A stretch of DNA of 64,000 nt from Paguma larvata (Eukaryota > Chordata > Mammalia > Carnivora > Viverridae): NCBI GenBank assembly GCA_030068075.1, contig CM057843.1, positions 43,469,832 to 43,533,831 on the forward strand, read 5' to 3'. A program made the translations under genes and the position numbers. Shown piece by piece: positions 22,670 through 33,129 of the stretch. The stretch's first letter is position 1. Each line of letters starts with the position of its first letter. The notes below the pieces were generated by a model. That model was not told the origin of the DNA, ran no database searches, and saw only the letters and a program-made list of their open reading frames with translations.

Positions 22670-24263
22670 CTCCCTTATATCTCCATTTTCAGTTTGGTTC
22701 AAGACTTTGCCAATTCATTTTTTGAAGTAACCCTGTTATGCTCGTTACCATCAGCTGATGCTGTGAACATCTAACTCTGCCCCATTTCAACCTTTAAACA
22801 GTGTCTCTCCCCAGAAAGCCAAGTGTATTTTGGCATTTCTAAAGACTGATCAAAAATTAAAATAAACTGTATATGGCATATATATTACACTCCTGCCTAA
22901 TGGCTTGCAGTAGATCCCCCCCATTTCTCCTGAAATTTAAGACTACATAGAATCTCTCCCTCATTGTAGCAATCTCAACTTACCTCTCACCACTTCTTAA
23001 AACAGACATTCCAAGAGTTTCCCTTTCATCATCACAAGCCAGGATTATGTCCAGTCCCAATTGTTGCCCCTTCTCTTGAACAACAAAAGGTCAATATGTC
23101 TTATCTGATGGCTTAGACAACATCTTCACTTAAACAGACATCTCCTTTAACAAAAATAACTCTATTTCTGGCCCCGGGGATACAAAGATGAGTAAAGCAT
23201 AGTCCTTGCCCTAAAGTAGTTTATATTCTAGAGGGGGCCAGATACATAAGGGCATTTCTAGTAGAAAATGATATGATGGAGTCCATGCATGTACAAAGCA
23301 CAGTGGAAGCACAAAGTAGAAAAGACTTTACATCATGCCAAGGAAGATATAACTGAAAGACAAAAGGTAAAAGACAACTAGGAGAATGTTGAGCTCACAA
23401 GAGCTCAATAGGAGCTTTGCAGGAAGAGAGACTACCATGAATGTAACTTATCCTTTCCTGGAATATTTTGTTCCTTGAATGCCTATGGCACTGAAGAACA
23501 CCCCTTATTTAGGAGCATAACCAGATGTAGCTTTGATGGTAAAACTCTATGGATGTAGTTACTATGTTAAGTACAAGTAAAATAATAAATATGTCATTTA
23601 TATTCCCCTTGATGCTTCCAAGAAATCTTAAACATAAATGATACCACAAATATTATACACATTTTAGCTTATAATATTTGAAAAAATTAATAAAATGGCC
23701 GTAAAGTATAACCATGGCATATTCTGATATGTTCAAAAGACAGATGAAAAACTATCATCCCAATTAGTCTAGCCTACCCCAGAGGACATTTCTGATCAAC
23801 TTTGATCAACCCCACATAACTCTTTGCTATTTAAAAACCTTGAGTTGCTGCTAACTGTCTCAAAGAACATCAGAGTGATGAGAACACAGCATGGAATCCT
23901 ATAGGAATTTCATTAACCCAATGACCACTCACAATAAACACGACAAATCAAAAGTTTCTTCATTTCTTACACTCAAAAAGAAGCTTAGTTCCCTTTTTTG
24001 CTACCAGCATTCCATCTACTGAAACATTAATTTTCCACTAGAGATCATACTCCTTCAGAAGCTCTCCCACAATCATGTCAAGGTGAATAACAGAGAAGAC
24101 GTAGGCACCCATCTGTGTCACATGATACCCAGAGATTAAAGTCTTGTGACACTGCAAACAAAGGAAGAAATAAGAAGCGATTCACATGAGAACTCTGGGG
24201 AACCTTAGAAAAGGGAAAGAACTGTTTTCTTTACATTGGGAGTTTTTCCTAGAAAAATAAAAC
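22670..24263. other. Intergenic DNA upstream of gene 4
   Basis: Part of 22880-23160 resembles a degenerate L2 (pyrimidine-rich with spaced CTT/CACTT motifs). The last 360 bp or so is the conserved upstream block shared loosely with genes 5 and 6 (GCTACCAGCATTCCATCTAC near 24000). No gene seen. Confidence 0.4.
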
Positions 24264-24269
24264 TATCTA

Positions 24270-24316
24270 ATTTACTAATTGCATTTGCAATTAGTCATTT
24301 ACTAATTGCGTTTGCA
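24270..24316 (+). promoter_or_regulatory. 27-bp direct duplication in the gene 4 promoter
   Basis: ATTTACTAATTGCATTTGCA at 24270-24289 is repeated with one change at 24297-24316. It carries an octamer-like ATTTGCA and a homeodomain-like TAATT. The TATCTAATTTACTAA block starting at 24264 is shared with gene 6 (37911), where it occurs once and 29 bp closer to the TATA box. Confidence 0.7.
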
Positions 24317-24375
24317 GTCATATAAATAATAAGGAGGAAATAGTCTTTTCCTGATCTCAGAAGTCCCTCAAGGGG

Positions 24376-24382
24376 TATAAAA
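24376..24382 (+). promoter_or_regulatory. TATA box of gene 4
   Basis: TATAAAA is 89 bp upstream of the ATG. Genes 4-6 use TATAAAA where genes 1-3 use TATATAA. Confidence 0.8.
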
Positions 24383-24464
24383 GGGGCCATGTGGCAAGGA
24401 GACTCCCAAACTCAAGCCCCTCACTCTCCTGGAAACTCACCCAGAACCTTCGCCCTCTGACACC

Positions 24465-24869
24465 ATGGCCAACTCCTGTTGTGGCTCCAGCTGCTGTGGC
24501 TCCTGTTGCTGCCAGCCTTGCTGCCGTCCCACCTGCTGCCAGACCACCTGCTGCAGGACCACCTGCTGCCGCCCCAGCTGCTGTGTGTCCAGCTGCTGCC
24601 GCCCCTCCTGCTGTGGCTCCAGCTGCTGCCAGCCTTGCTGCCGCCCCTCCTGCTGCATTTCTAGCTGCTGCCGTCCCTCTTGCTGTGGCTCCAACTGCTG
24701 TGGCTCCAGCGGCTGCGGCTCCAGCTGCTGCCGCCCCTCCTGCTGCTGCCCTTCCTGCTGCCTGCGCCCAGTCTGTGGCCAGGTCTCCTGCCACACCACT
24801 TGCTATCGCCCCACCTGTGTCATCTCTACCTGCCCCCGCCCCATGTGCTGTGCCTCCTCTTGCTGCTGA
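24465..24869 (+). CDS. KRTAP4-like: High-sulfur keratin-associated protein, KRTAP4 family (gene 4)
   Basis: 134 residues, the shortest KRTAP4 here, single exon. It starts [20 protein letters not shown] like genes 2 and 3, with one QTT/RTT module, then [15 protein letters not shown] and CCGSN pentads, one GCGSS unit and a CCCPSCC block. It ends in the full KRTAP4 tail with [15 protein letters not shown] and [12 protein letters not shown] before TGA. Cysteine is over one third of residues; the expected role is disulfide cross-linking of hair keratin filaments. The 5' UTR is close to those of genes 2 and 3, but the upstream promoter is of the gene 4-6 type. Confidence 0.94.
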   Translation: MANSCCGSSCCGSCCCQPCCRPTCCQTTCCRTTCCRPSCCVSSCCRPSCCGSSCCQPCCRPSCCISSCCRPSCCGSNCCGSSGCGSSCCRPSCCCPSCCLRPVCGQVSCHTTCYRPTCVISTCPRPMCCASSCC

Positions 24870-25148
24870 GCCCCCTGCCCTGTGACCACCATCTCTGCTT
24901 ACCTCTGCCCCACATTTATAGACCCTCCTTTTGTGCTGCTAGGACACATGGAATAGAAATGATGTTGCTCAACTGAATTGGGCCTTGATTCCACTGAAGA
25001 ACCAGGTCATGCTATTGAAGAAGATGGATATGGTCCAGAGCACTTACACGGTAACGGATTTCACCTTTCACCTTGAGAATTGGTGACATCAATCTCATAA
25101 CTTCCCTTTTCTGGTCCTTTTCCATAACCTCATGTATTTATGTACCAA

Positions 25149-25154
25149 AATAAA
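25149..25154 (+). terminator. Polyadenylation signal of gene 4
   Basis: AATAAA lies 279 bp after the TGA. Confidence 0.7.
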
Positions 25155-25930
25155 GTTATACTTCCCTGCATTAACAATTCAGTGTGAGTGCTGCTCCTTT
25201 AAGATTTTGTCTTTAGCTCATAGGTAAGTGTATTTGACCTACACCTACTTGCAGGATACACAACATGGTCTTGTCACCTCTCAGTAAAAGTCAGGTTCCA
25301 TTATTCACTGCCTGATTCTTTCTTATGTGCCTCCTTATTTCCTAGGCAAATCACCTAACTATGAACCTGTCCTAGGAAAATAAACAAAAAAAGTGATAAC
25401 CAGAAATTTGGAGGACTGTTAAGTACATAAAAGCAAAAAGAACACAATACACGTTTCATGAATCACACCAGCCACTGTAGCTGTCCAAAGTGTTGTTCGG
25501 CACAGTGTGCAAGTTTGTATTCAGACTTGTACTCAAGGACACCGGTGTCATCCATGCAGCTAATCAAATGTGCACTGATTTTGACTCGATTTGCAATAGG
25601 ACCTCAGCCATGTCTCGTTTTTTTTCCATTGATAGAGAAATATCAGATCCTCATGCATTCAAGGGACAGGCAGGTAACCTAGGTGAGTAAAGCATGCCCT
25701 TGATAAGATGATGTGTTTGGTGGAAACTGTGGCAAATGCAGACTGCATGACCACAGGAGAGGGTATTCTCGACTTCCTGTCAGTTGCTTCCATGGAGAAA
25801 CAGGGGCCCAGGGCTTTCACTGAAAACTGGGTCTGCTTTCGATGACCCTTCCAAATGCCAATTTCTTCATTCACTCATACAAATAGTATCTATTGAACAT
25901 TTATTACATAGGAGGCACTGTTAAAAACCC
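25155..25930. other. Intergenic DNA downstream of gene 4
   Basis: Nothing recognised apart from short chance frames on both strands. Confidence 0.4.
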
Positions 25931-25934
25931 TAGA

Positions 25935-26122
25935 GGGGCGCCTGGGTGGCTCAGTCGGTTAAGCATCAAATTTCAGCTCAGGTCATGATCTCAGGGTTTG
26001 TGAGTTTGAGCCCCACATTACGGTCTCTGTTGTCAGTGCAGAGCCTGCTTCAGAAACTCTGTCCCCCTCTTTCTCTGCCCCTCTCTCTTTCTCTCGAAAA
26101 TAAATAAAAATATTTAAAAAAA
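25935..26122 (+). mobile_element. Can-SINE
   Basis: Intact head GGGGCGCCTGGGTGGCTCAG, CT-rich body and AATAAATAAAAAT tail. A weak CTAGAG repeat lies on both sides. Confidence 0.93.
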
Positions 26123-26600
26123 AGATACTAGAGTAATGGCAGAGACCAACGCACAGAAAGCTCTCTACAGTAGTGGAGCAGATAGTCTAGCAGAGTTGAT
26201 ATACTTTTAAATATTCTTCTATACATTTGCCATTCAGGTCTCTACACAATATCTTTCCTCTGTACTTTTATTTGTACAAATAAGACTGAGCTTTGAAGCC
26301 CTTCTTTAGGTGAAAATATCTGTAATACGAATGGGAACATGGTTCCCAAAAGGACAGTTTTACTAACAATGTACCCCAACCCTCAAACCTAAAGCCACGC
26401 TAAAGCCGCCCAGTTAGGAGAGGGAGATAGAGGGACAGGTTTGCTGTTGAGGAACAGAATGGAGCCAATCATCAGTTACTCACTTGGGGTGGGAACTGAC
26501 TGAAGGTTGGGCTCCCACGCTACTACAACAACTCCTGAAACTAATAAGTAAATTTGATGAGGACATAAAATTTATATCAGTATAAACTAATTTTATTTTA

Positions 26601-26815
26601 GGGGCGCCTGGGTGGTTCAGTGGGTTAAGTGTCCAACTCTTGATTTTGGTTCAGGTCACGATCTCACAGTTTGTGAGACTGAGTCCCACGACGAGCTCTG
26701 TGATAATAGCACAGGGCCTGCTTGGGATTCTCTCTCCCTCTCTTCCTCCCTCTGCCCCTCCCCCACTTGTGCATGTGCTCTCTCTCTTGCAAAAATAAGC
26801 ATTAAAAATACTTTA
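26601..26815 (+). mobile_element. Can-SINE
   Basis: Head GGGGCGCCTGGGTGGTTCAG, a diverged middle, a CT-rich part and AAAAATAAGCATTAAAAA tail, with TTATTTTA-like flanks. Confidence 0.92.
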
Positions 26816-26929
26816 TTTTATATCTTATTAATTGTATTTTATATACTATCAATGATTATGCAATTAAAATTAAGTAAGAGCAATTCAGTTTTCAAAACTA
26901 TCAAAAAATATAAGATGCTGAGAGAAAAG

Positions 26930-27077
26930 AGTAACAAAAACATGGAAGAATTCTGGAAGGAGCTTCCTCCTTCCAGTCCAGGGACATGGCATATATCTCC
27001 ATTTATCTAGACCTTCTCTAATATCTCTTTGTAAAGTTATGCAGCTGTGAGAAAAGCTCTTCCATGTTTTTGTTACT
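26930..27077. repeat. Perfect 20-bp inverted repeat around a 108-bp spacer
   Basis: AGTAACAAAAACATGGAAGA at 26930-26949 is exactly inverted at 27058-27077. It may be the ends of a small DNA-transposon relic or a local inverted copy. Confidence 0.85.
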
Positions 27078-27104
27078 AAGTACAGAGAACAAACTGAGGG
27101 TTTC

Positions 27105-27285
27105 TGGAGAGGAGGTGGGTTGGTGGATGGGCTAAATGGGTGATGGGCATTAAGGAGGGCACTTTTTGGGATGAGCACTGGGTGTTATATATAAGTGATG
27201 AATCACTGGGTTCTACTCCTGAAACCAATACTACACTGTATGTTATCAAACTTGAACTTAAATAAATAAATTAAAAATTAAATAA
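27105..27285 (+). mobile_element. L1 3'-end fragment
   Basis: GGGCATTAAGGAGGGCACTT, GATGAATCACTGGGTTCTAC and an AATAAATAAATTAAA tail are the typical carnivore L1 3' UTR. Confidence 0.8.
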
Positions 27286-27299
27286 AATGAATTTTTCAA

Positions 27300-27880
27300 T
27301 TATAAAAAAAGAAATGAAAGACAGCATCATTGAAATTAACAAATCAGTGGATGAATTAAATACATATTAAACACAGCTGAAAAGAGGGGGGAAAATATTG
27401 ATTCTCCTGAAGTCAATCTAAAATTTCAATGCAATACCAAACAAAAATTTCAGGAGGCTTTTTAGTAGATGCTTAGAAGCTGATTTTTAAAATTAATGTG
27501 GAAACATAAAGGACCTAGAATTTCTAAAGGAATCTTGAAAAATGAAATGAAGATAGATATAAAAGATATAAAAGTCATAATTTTGATACCAAACAAATTA
27601 GGTTTATACCAAAAAGCATTAGAGGAGACAAAGTGGGATACTTTATTATGGTAAAGGCTACAATGAAAATATAACTACAGAGCTAAATGTCAGAAAGAGA
27701 AGGCAATGCAGAGTATAGCAAAGCAAGTTGGAGCTAAGCGTATCAGTGTACAACCGTTTATCTAAGAAACAAAGGAGACACAACTATGCAAATGCAAACA
27801 CACTTGCATTTAAAACAGCAATGAGTGGGAAAACTTTAGATTATAAAAATCATTCCCTATGAAGAGGGAGGGAATAGAAA
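27300..27880 (+). mobile_element. Old L1 fragment (L1M-like)
   Basis: Degenerate ORF2-type sequence around AAATTTCAATGCAATACCAA and AAATTTCAGGAGGCTTTTT. Confidence 0.55.
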
Positions 27881-29006
27881 TAGCAGGACTTCCTTAAACA
27901 TGCCTTACTTTGTAGAATTTATTTTGGGATCGTAAATACTTCACAGAATTGCAAAACATTTAAATTTAAAAAGTGATTCCTAGAAATTATTTTTTTTTAA
28001 AGCCACTGATGATGTGCTCTGTTACAAGCATGATGAAAAGAAACCTACGGTTCAAGTGTTCACCTCAGGTGTTTACCTTCCAGCTGGAGACAGAGGATCA
28101 CATTCAGGTCACAGTAGATGTGCGAAGTTTGAGGGTCCCACAGTGTGATAGCAAGCATAAAGGACGAGCAGATGAAGTTTAAAAAAAATTAAAGGTCAAG
28201 GAAAACATAAGAGAAGAGGAGCCATCTGGGCTGGAACTTAAAGAGAGAATAAGAAATTGCTGAGGTGGTGGGGGAGAATGGACTTTCTAAGGAGGCATAA
28301 CAGCACAATCCAAGGTATAGAATTAGTACTGTTTATACTTCATAACTTAATAATCTTAACACAAGTCTATGTGAACTCTTAGAGAATAATGAGTACCTCA
28401 TGGGTTCTTTGAGAAGAAAAATCAACATAATAATTACAAAGCATTCAACAGACCATCTGGCACATGGCAAGCACTCACAAATAGTATCTCTCTGTAGTAG
28501 CTCATTTTTCACTGTAAGTACATGAGTCCTAAATACATAATACTTGTTTTGGACACTAATTTCTTTGATGCTTTGATTATTTGCCAAAATCTTGCCTTTC
28601 AATGTAGCATATTTAAATGCCTACAGGACAAACAGCAAGGCTTATCTGTTTATATCCTCTTTAAGTAGAAAGACTTGAATTTGAATTATTGAAAGAGCAC
28701 AAGAAAAAATGCTTTAAATAAAACCTCCAATATAATGCAGAATCCATTGCATATGTTGGCCAATCAAAAGATAGCTCAAATCCACTCACCTTTAGCATAT
28801 GTGGAGAAGATTCCTGAAGGAAAAAGTTCATTTCTGAAAATGGTTCTTTCATCAAAAAGGAATGAGTCAAAGCTATGTCTTGAGGTAGAGTCATCACATG
28901 AGACTGGAATGTCTTTTGTGACCCACTGACTCTCCAATCAACCAGGAAACACAGTCCAACCCCTCACATCCATTATACACAAGTATCCCCAGTGAGGAGT
29001 CTATTT
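27881..29006. other. Intergenic DNA upstream of gene 5
   Basis: A MIR-like relic lies around 28380-28500 (CATCTGGCACATGGCAAGCA). The rest is unassigned. The end of this interval (about 28930-29006) belongs to the old upstream flank shared with gene 6. Confidence 0.4.
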
Positions 29007-29292
29007 CCTCCTATTTCCTTATCAGTATTCCACCTGATAGTGGCATGCATTTTCCCACTCTAACCAAAGAGAGAGAGAGGGAGAAAGACAGACAGACAGT
29101 CTTGGCATTGTGATAGCCATCCTCAAAATATGATCATAGGAAAAAAAAAGAATTAAATCCATGATCACATTTTGAATATAGCTATCACAATGTCAAGTCT
29201 ATCCCCACAAATGCCCCCCCCTTTTTATTTTGGTCAAAGTGTAAAAAAATCCATACCACTGTCAGGTAGAGTACTGGTAAGGAAATAGGAGG
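29007..29292. repeat. Imperfect palindrome with arms of about 134 bp
   Basis: Arm 29007-29140 is the reverse complement, with scattered mismatches, of 29158-29292, with a 17-nt A-rich loop. Matching landmarks are CCTCCTATTTCCTTATCAGT against its inverse near 29275-29292, and GGCATTGTGATAGCCATC against its inverse near 29176-29196. The left arm is the segment also found upstream of genes 4 and 6, so the right arm is an inverted copy. Confidence 0.85.
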
Positions 29293-29304
29293 AAAAACTT
29301 ATCA

Positions 29305-29440
29305 CTGGGTGAAACAGGTGATGGGGATTAAGGAGTGCACTTGTGACGAGCAACAGGCGACGTATGGAACTGTTGAATCACTATATTGTACACCTGAAAC
29401 TAATATGTTAACTATACTGGAATTAAAATAAAACAAAATA
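29305..29440 (+). mobile_element. L1 3'-end fragment
   Basis: GGTGATGGGGATTAAGGAGT, CACTATATTGTACACCTGAA and AATTAAAATAAAACAAAAT are L1 3' UTR landmarks. Confidence 0.75.
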
Positions 29441-29730
29441 CGATTGTGGAGTTGTACATGAAAACAGGACACAGGGAAAACCTCAGTAACAGAATATCAT
29501 ATGACAGTTCCAACACAGAAGACACATACAGAAAAAAATGCAAAAGTGGTTTCATATGGCTTAATGAGATTCAGTGAATCACAACACTGCAGAAAAAGGG
29601 AAATGATGTTTTTCTTAGGTATCGGCATATTTAACCTGATAAACACAATGATTAACTTAGTAATACTAATTGATTTCCTGGTAGGAAAAACAAGAGTGTT
29701 GCTCATGGTAACATCGGCTACCCAGCAGGG

Positions 29731-29737
29731 TATAAAA
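29731..29737 (+). promoter_or_regulatory. TATA box of gene 5
   Basis: TATAAAA is 103 bp upstream of the ATG, 14 bp more than in the other KRTAP4 genes. A GATAAACA motif at 29638-29645 lies 93 bp upstream. Confidence 0.8.
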
Positions 29738-29833
29738 GGGGACAGTGGTAAGGAGACATACAAACTCAAGAAACCACCCTTGTGGAAACTCACTCATACC
29801 TATTCGTGGAACCCCAATCCTTCTACTGACACC

Positions 29834-30295
29834 ATGGTCAGCTCCTGTTGTGGCTCCGTCTGCTCTGATCAGGGCTGTGGTTCCGGCTGCTGTGGCTCCA
29901 GCTGCTGCCAGCCTTGCTGTCGCCCCGCCTGCTGCCAGACCACCTGCTGCAGGACCACCTGCTGCCGCCCCAGCTGCTGTGTGTCCAGCTGCTGCCGCCC
30001 CTCCTGCTGTGGCTCCAGCTGCTGCCGCCCCTCCTGCTGTGGCTCCAGCTGCTGCCAGCCTTGCTGCCGCCCCTCCTGCTGCATTTCTAGCTGCTGCCGA
30101 CCCTCTTGCTGTGGCTCCAACTGCTGTGGCTCCAGTGGCTGCGGCTCCAGCTGCTGCCGCCCCTCCTGCTGCTGCCCTTCCTGCTGCCTGCGCCCAGTCT
30201 GTGGCCAGGTCTCCTGCCACACCACTTGCTATCGCCCCACCTGTGTCATCTCTACCTGCCCCCGCCCCATGTGCTGTGCCTCCTCTTGCTGCTGA
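29834..30295 (+). CDS. KRTAP4-like: High-sulfur keratin-associated protein, KRTAP4 family (gene 5)
   Basis: 153-residue single-exon Cys-rich hair matrix protein. The N-terminus [16 protein letters not shown] is the classic KRTAP4 form shared with gene 1, while the remainder, including one GCGSS unit and the [15 protein letters not shown] tail, matches gene 4. There is one QTT/RTT module and two consecutive [10 protein letters not shown] units. The frame is open upstream to 29501, but the TATA box at 29731 and the Kozak-like gacaccATGg place the start at 29834. Its 5' UTR is longer and diverged from the others. Upstream lie an L1 3' end and an inverted duplication that push the ancestral flank further away. 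Confidence 0.94.
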   Translation: MVSSCCGSVCSDQGCGSGCCGSSCCQPCCRPACCQTTCCRTTCCRPSCCVSSCCRPSCCGSSCCRPSCCGSSCCQPCCRPSCCISSCCRPSCCGSNCCGSSGCGSSCCRPSCCCPSCCLRPVCGQVSCHTTCYRPTCVISTCPRPMCCASSCC

Positions 30296-30720
30296 GCCCC
30301 CTGCCCTGTGACCACCATCTCTACCCCTGCTCACAGATGTTAGACCCTCCTTTTCTGCTGACCATCAGGACACATGGAGTGGGGTTGATGTTGCTTAAGT
30401 GACTTGGGTCTCATTCCAAGGAGCCCGCCACCATCCCACTGACTCTGTGAGCACATTCTAACCTCAGTCCAAATTCTGCTTCTGGATCTCCTCCTTTCAT
30501 CCAAGTGTGGATTTCCTTGCAACATACCAACTGTTGTAGTGACCAATTCTCCCCACATTCTCCTTAACTTTTGGGCACCAGTTCATCAAGCTCAAGGAGC
30601 CGAAGTTTGATTTCAGTATTTCTACATTACAGATTTTTATAGTCTCTCTCTAATTGTCCAATGGATTCTTTTTTATAACTCTTATTCCCCCATTTTTCCT
30701 ATGTTATAACTCTATGCCAA

Positions 30721-30726
30721 AATAAA
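30721..30726 (+). terminator. Polyadenylation signal of gene 5
   Basis: AATAAA lies 425 bp after the TGA. Confidence 0.65.
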
Positions 30727-32520
30727 TCACCTCTTTCCTGCGTGAAAAATCAGTGTGATAGTACTCTTCTTTAAGATTTTCTATGTTGTCGGGACAACCA
30801 TCTGGTACGTACACAAAGACATGGCTTTGTCAATCTTACAAAGTCACAGCTTCAGTTTCACTGGCAGATCTCTTCAATTCTTAGATAAAACAGATATTCT
30901 TGGGAATTCTTGGATAAAAATCAAAGAAAAACTTTTTTGGAAAACCTGTAAGCAATTAATGCTCCCTGGGACATCTTTTCCATATTATATATCTCTGAAA
31001 GCAGTTAATAGTAATTATAAGAGGAGTGAAATCGAATGTAGCTGGGCGCAATTGATGATTTGGGAAAACATAATGAAAGGCTGAGGGTGATAAATCAGAG
31101 ATTAAAGGTCAGATGTAGAAGCCAGAAGTTTCATTGGCAGACTCTCTTCTCCTGCAGTTAGAGGGCAAATAAGGCTGAGGACCAAGGCTAGGATGTCACC
31201 ATAAGAGGAGCCAAGCTCTAGAGGTGGTCCTTTACTCAGTGTAGGCAGTTTTGCCATGCCAGAGTCAGGGCCCTAATTGGGAGAGAAGGGGACCCTGAGA
31301 CATGAGATGGGGACATCTGGATTGATGCACTTGAAGATCTAGAGTCCCCAAATTTCCCTGAACCCTCTCGGCTTGCAGAGGTGATCCAATTTCCTTGTTG
31401 ACATTTAGTGCCACCTGCATCTTGAAGACGATGCAGAAGTTTCAGTCTTGAAAGACAGCACAAGCTGTCCCCTCACTACCTTCTCCCACCTCATTTTGTT
31501 GCAGACCAATAACTACAGTTAAGTTATACAACGCACCCAGAGAACGGCCAAGCCTGTTAATGGGAGACTTATATCCCAAAAGATCTGTAGGACCTAAAAT
31601 CCGCTTCGCAGATCGTGGTGAGCTTTTCCATCAGGAGGCACATATTGTCCAGTTGTCTCCCTTTTTCTGATGCTACTAGCTGCTGATGGTCATTGCCTAG
31701 AACCGCAATTTCATTGGGCGTAGCGAAGTCATGATATTGCAATTCTATTATTCCTCTGCCTGCCATTTATTAGCTGGGGCAATTCCATAAAAGGACACTT
31801 CCCTCATTAACATTTGGTAATCCTAAGAAATAGTATGTACAGGAGAGGCAAAATAAGTGCTTGCCTTTATTTCCCTTTCTTTGCCAGTTTGCATCCTCCA
31901 AGGGTGACTAAAGAGTTTTTCTATTTTCTTTTAAAATTTGCGTTAATATGAACTCATGGATTCGATGGTGAATCAATCCATTCCAGTTTACATCCCTCTA
32001 TTGATGTGCAAATAAAGAATTTTGAGTTGGTCTCCAAGCCCTTCTGACACTAGGAGTCTTTGAAAATTCCTTGCTTTTCCACATAACAGGATATTGCAGA
32101 CTTATTTATACATTTCCTTCCCCAGACTTCTAATCAGCCATTTCTCCAAGGAGTCCCAATTCCTTTCAGGTAGAAGCAGTATTTGAGACCATAAATTGAA
32201 ACATGTGATGTTCATTACTACTAAATCCCTTTCTTTTAGCTTTTTCAGTGTTCACCACTAGAAAATATATATTTAAATGATAAACCCATGTCATGAGTTT
32301 CTACTGAGAACTACAGGGCTTTTACTTAACCTCATACACCTTACTTATAAATTTCATTTATTCTATGTCAAAAATACCAGTTCTTAGTGACACCAGTGTA
32401 TTTACCAATTTTCTTTATTCTATGATGTTTGTCCAACAGTCTCAGAATAACATTACCAATACTAACACTATAGTTACTGAAAACAAACTTAAGACTTTTT
32501 CAGTCTTTATTTTTGGTCTT
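30727..32520. other. Intergenic DNA downstream of gene 5
   Basis: About 31500-32170 looks like an old dispersed repeat (CTGATGCTACTAGCTGCTGA and AGCCATTTCTCCAAGGAGTC are motifs I associate with widespread mammalian repeats), family not named. No gene recognised. Confidence 0.35.
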
Positions 32521-32536
32521 GGAATAATTGCTTTTT

Positions 32537-32653
32537 TTTTTAATAGTTTATTGTCAAATTGGTTTCTATACAACACCCAGTGCTCAATCCAACGAGCGCC
32601 CTCCTCTGTGCCCACCACCCACTCTCCCCCCTCCCACACCCATCTCTCCCCTC
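32537..32653 (-). mobile_element. Very short L1 3'-end insertion, minus strand
   Basis: About 117 bp of reversed L1 3' UTR (TAGTTTATTGTCAAATTGG, ACACCCAGTGCTCAATCC) flanked by GGAATAATTGCTTTTT at 32521-32536 and 32654-32669. Confidence 0.9.
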
Positions 32654-32895
32654 GGAATAATTGCTTTTTATGCCTGGCTATACAGTTAGGTTCCTTTGTT
32701 ATTGCCATTATTTTAATAATTTTGAGATTTAAAATTTTTAACTTTGTTTTAAAATTATGTAAAATATTGACAGAAGTCCAAAGTCAAACCTACAGAAAGA
32801 GGTATATTCTAAAAAAATTAGCTTCTATCCTCTATTTTCTCCACTCTATCTCCTCTATCTTCTCTGAGTCAACTTTAAAAAAAAATTATGTTTGA

Positions 32896-33105
32896 GGGGT
32901 GCCTGGGTGGCTTAGTTGGTTAAGCGTCTGACTCTTGATTTCAGCTCAGGTCATGATCTCACAGTTTGTAAGTTCGAGCCCCACATCAGGCTCTGCGCTG
33001 CCAGTGCAGAGCCTGCTTGGGATTTTCTCTCTCTCCCTCTCTCTCTGTTCCTCCCCTGCTCCTGCTCTCCCTCTCTTCCTCCGTCCCTCTCTCTCTCAAA
33101 AAATA
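32896..33105 (+). mobile_element. Can-SINE
   Basis: Head GGGGTGCCTGGGTGGCTTAG, B-box-like GTAAGTTCGAGCCCCACATC, CT-rich tail and AATAAATATA. Confidence 0.92.
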
Positions 33106-33129
33106 AATATATGGTTGATACTTCCATTA

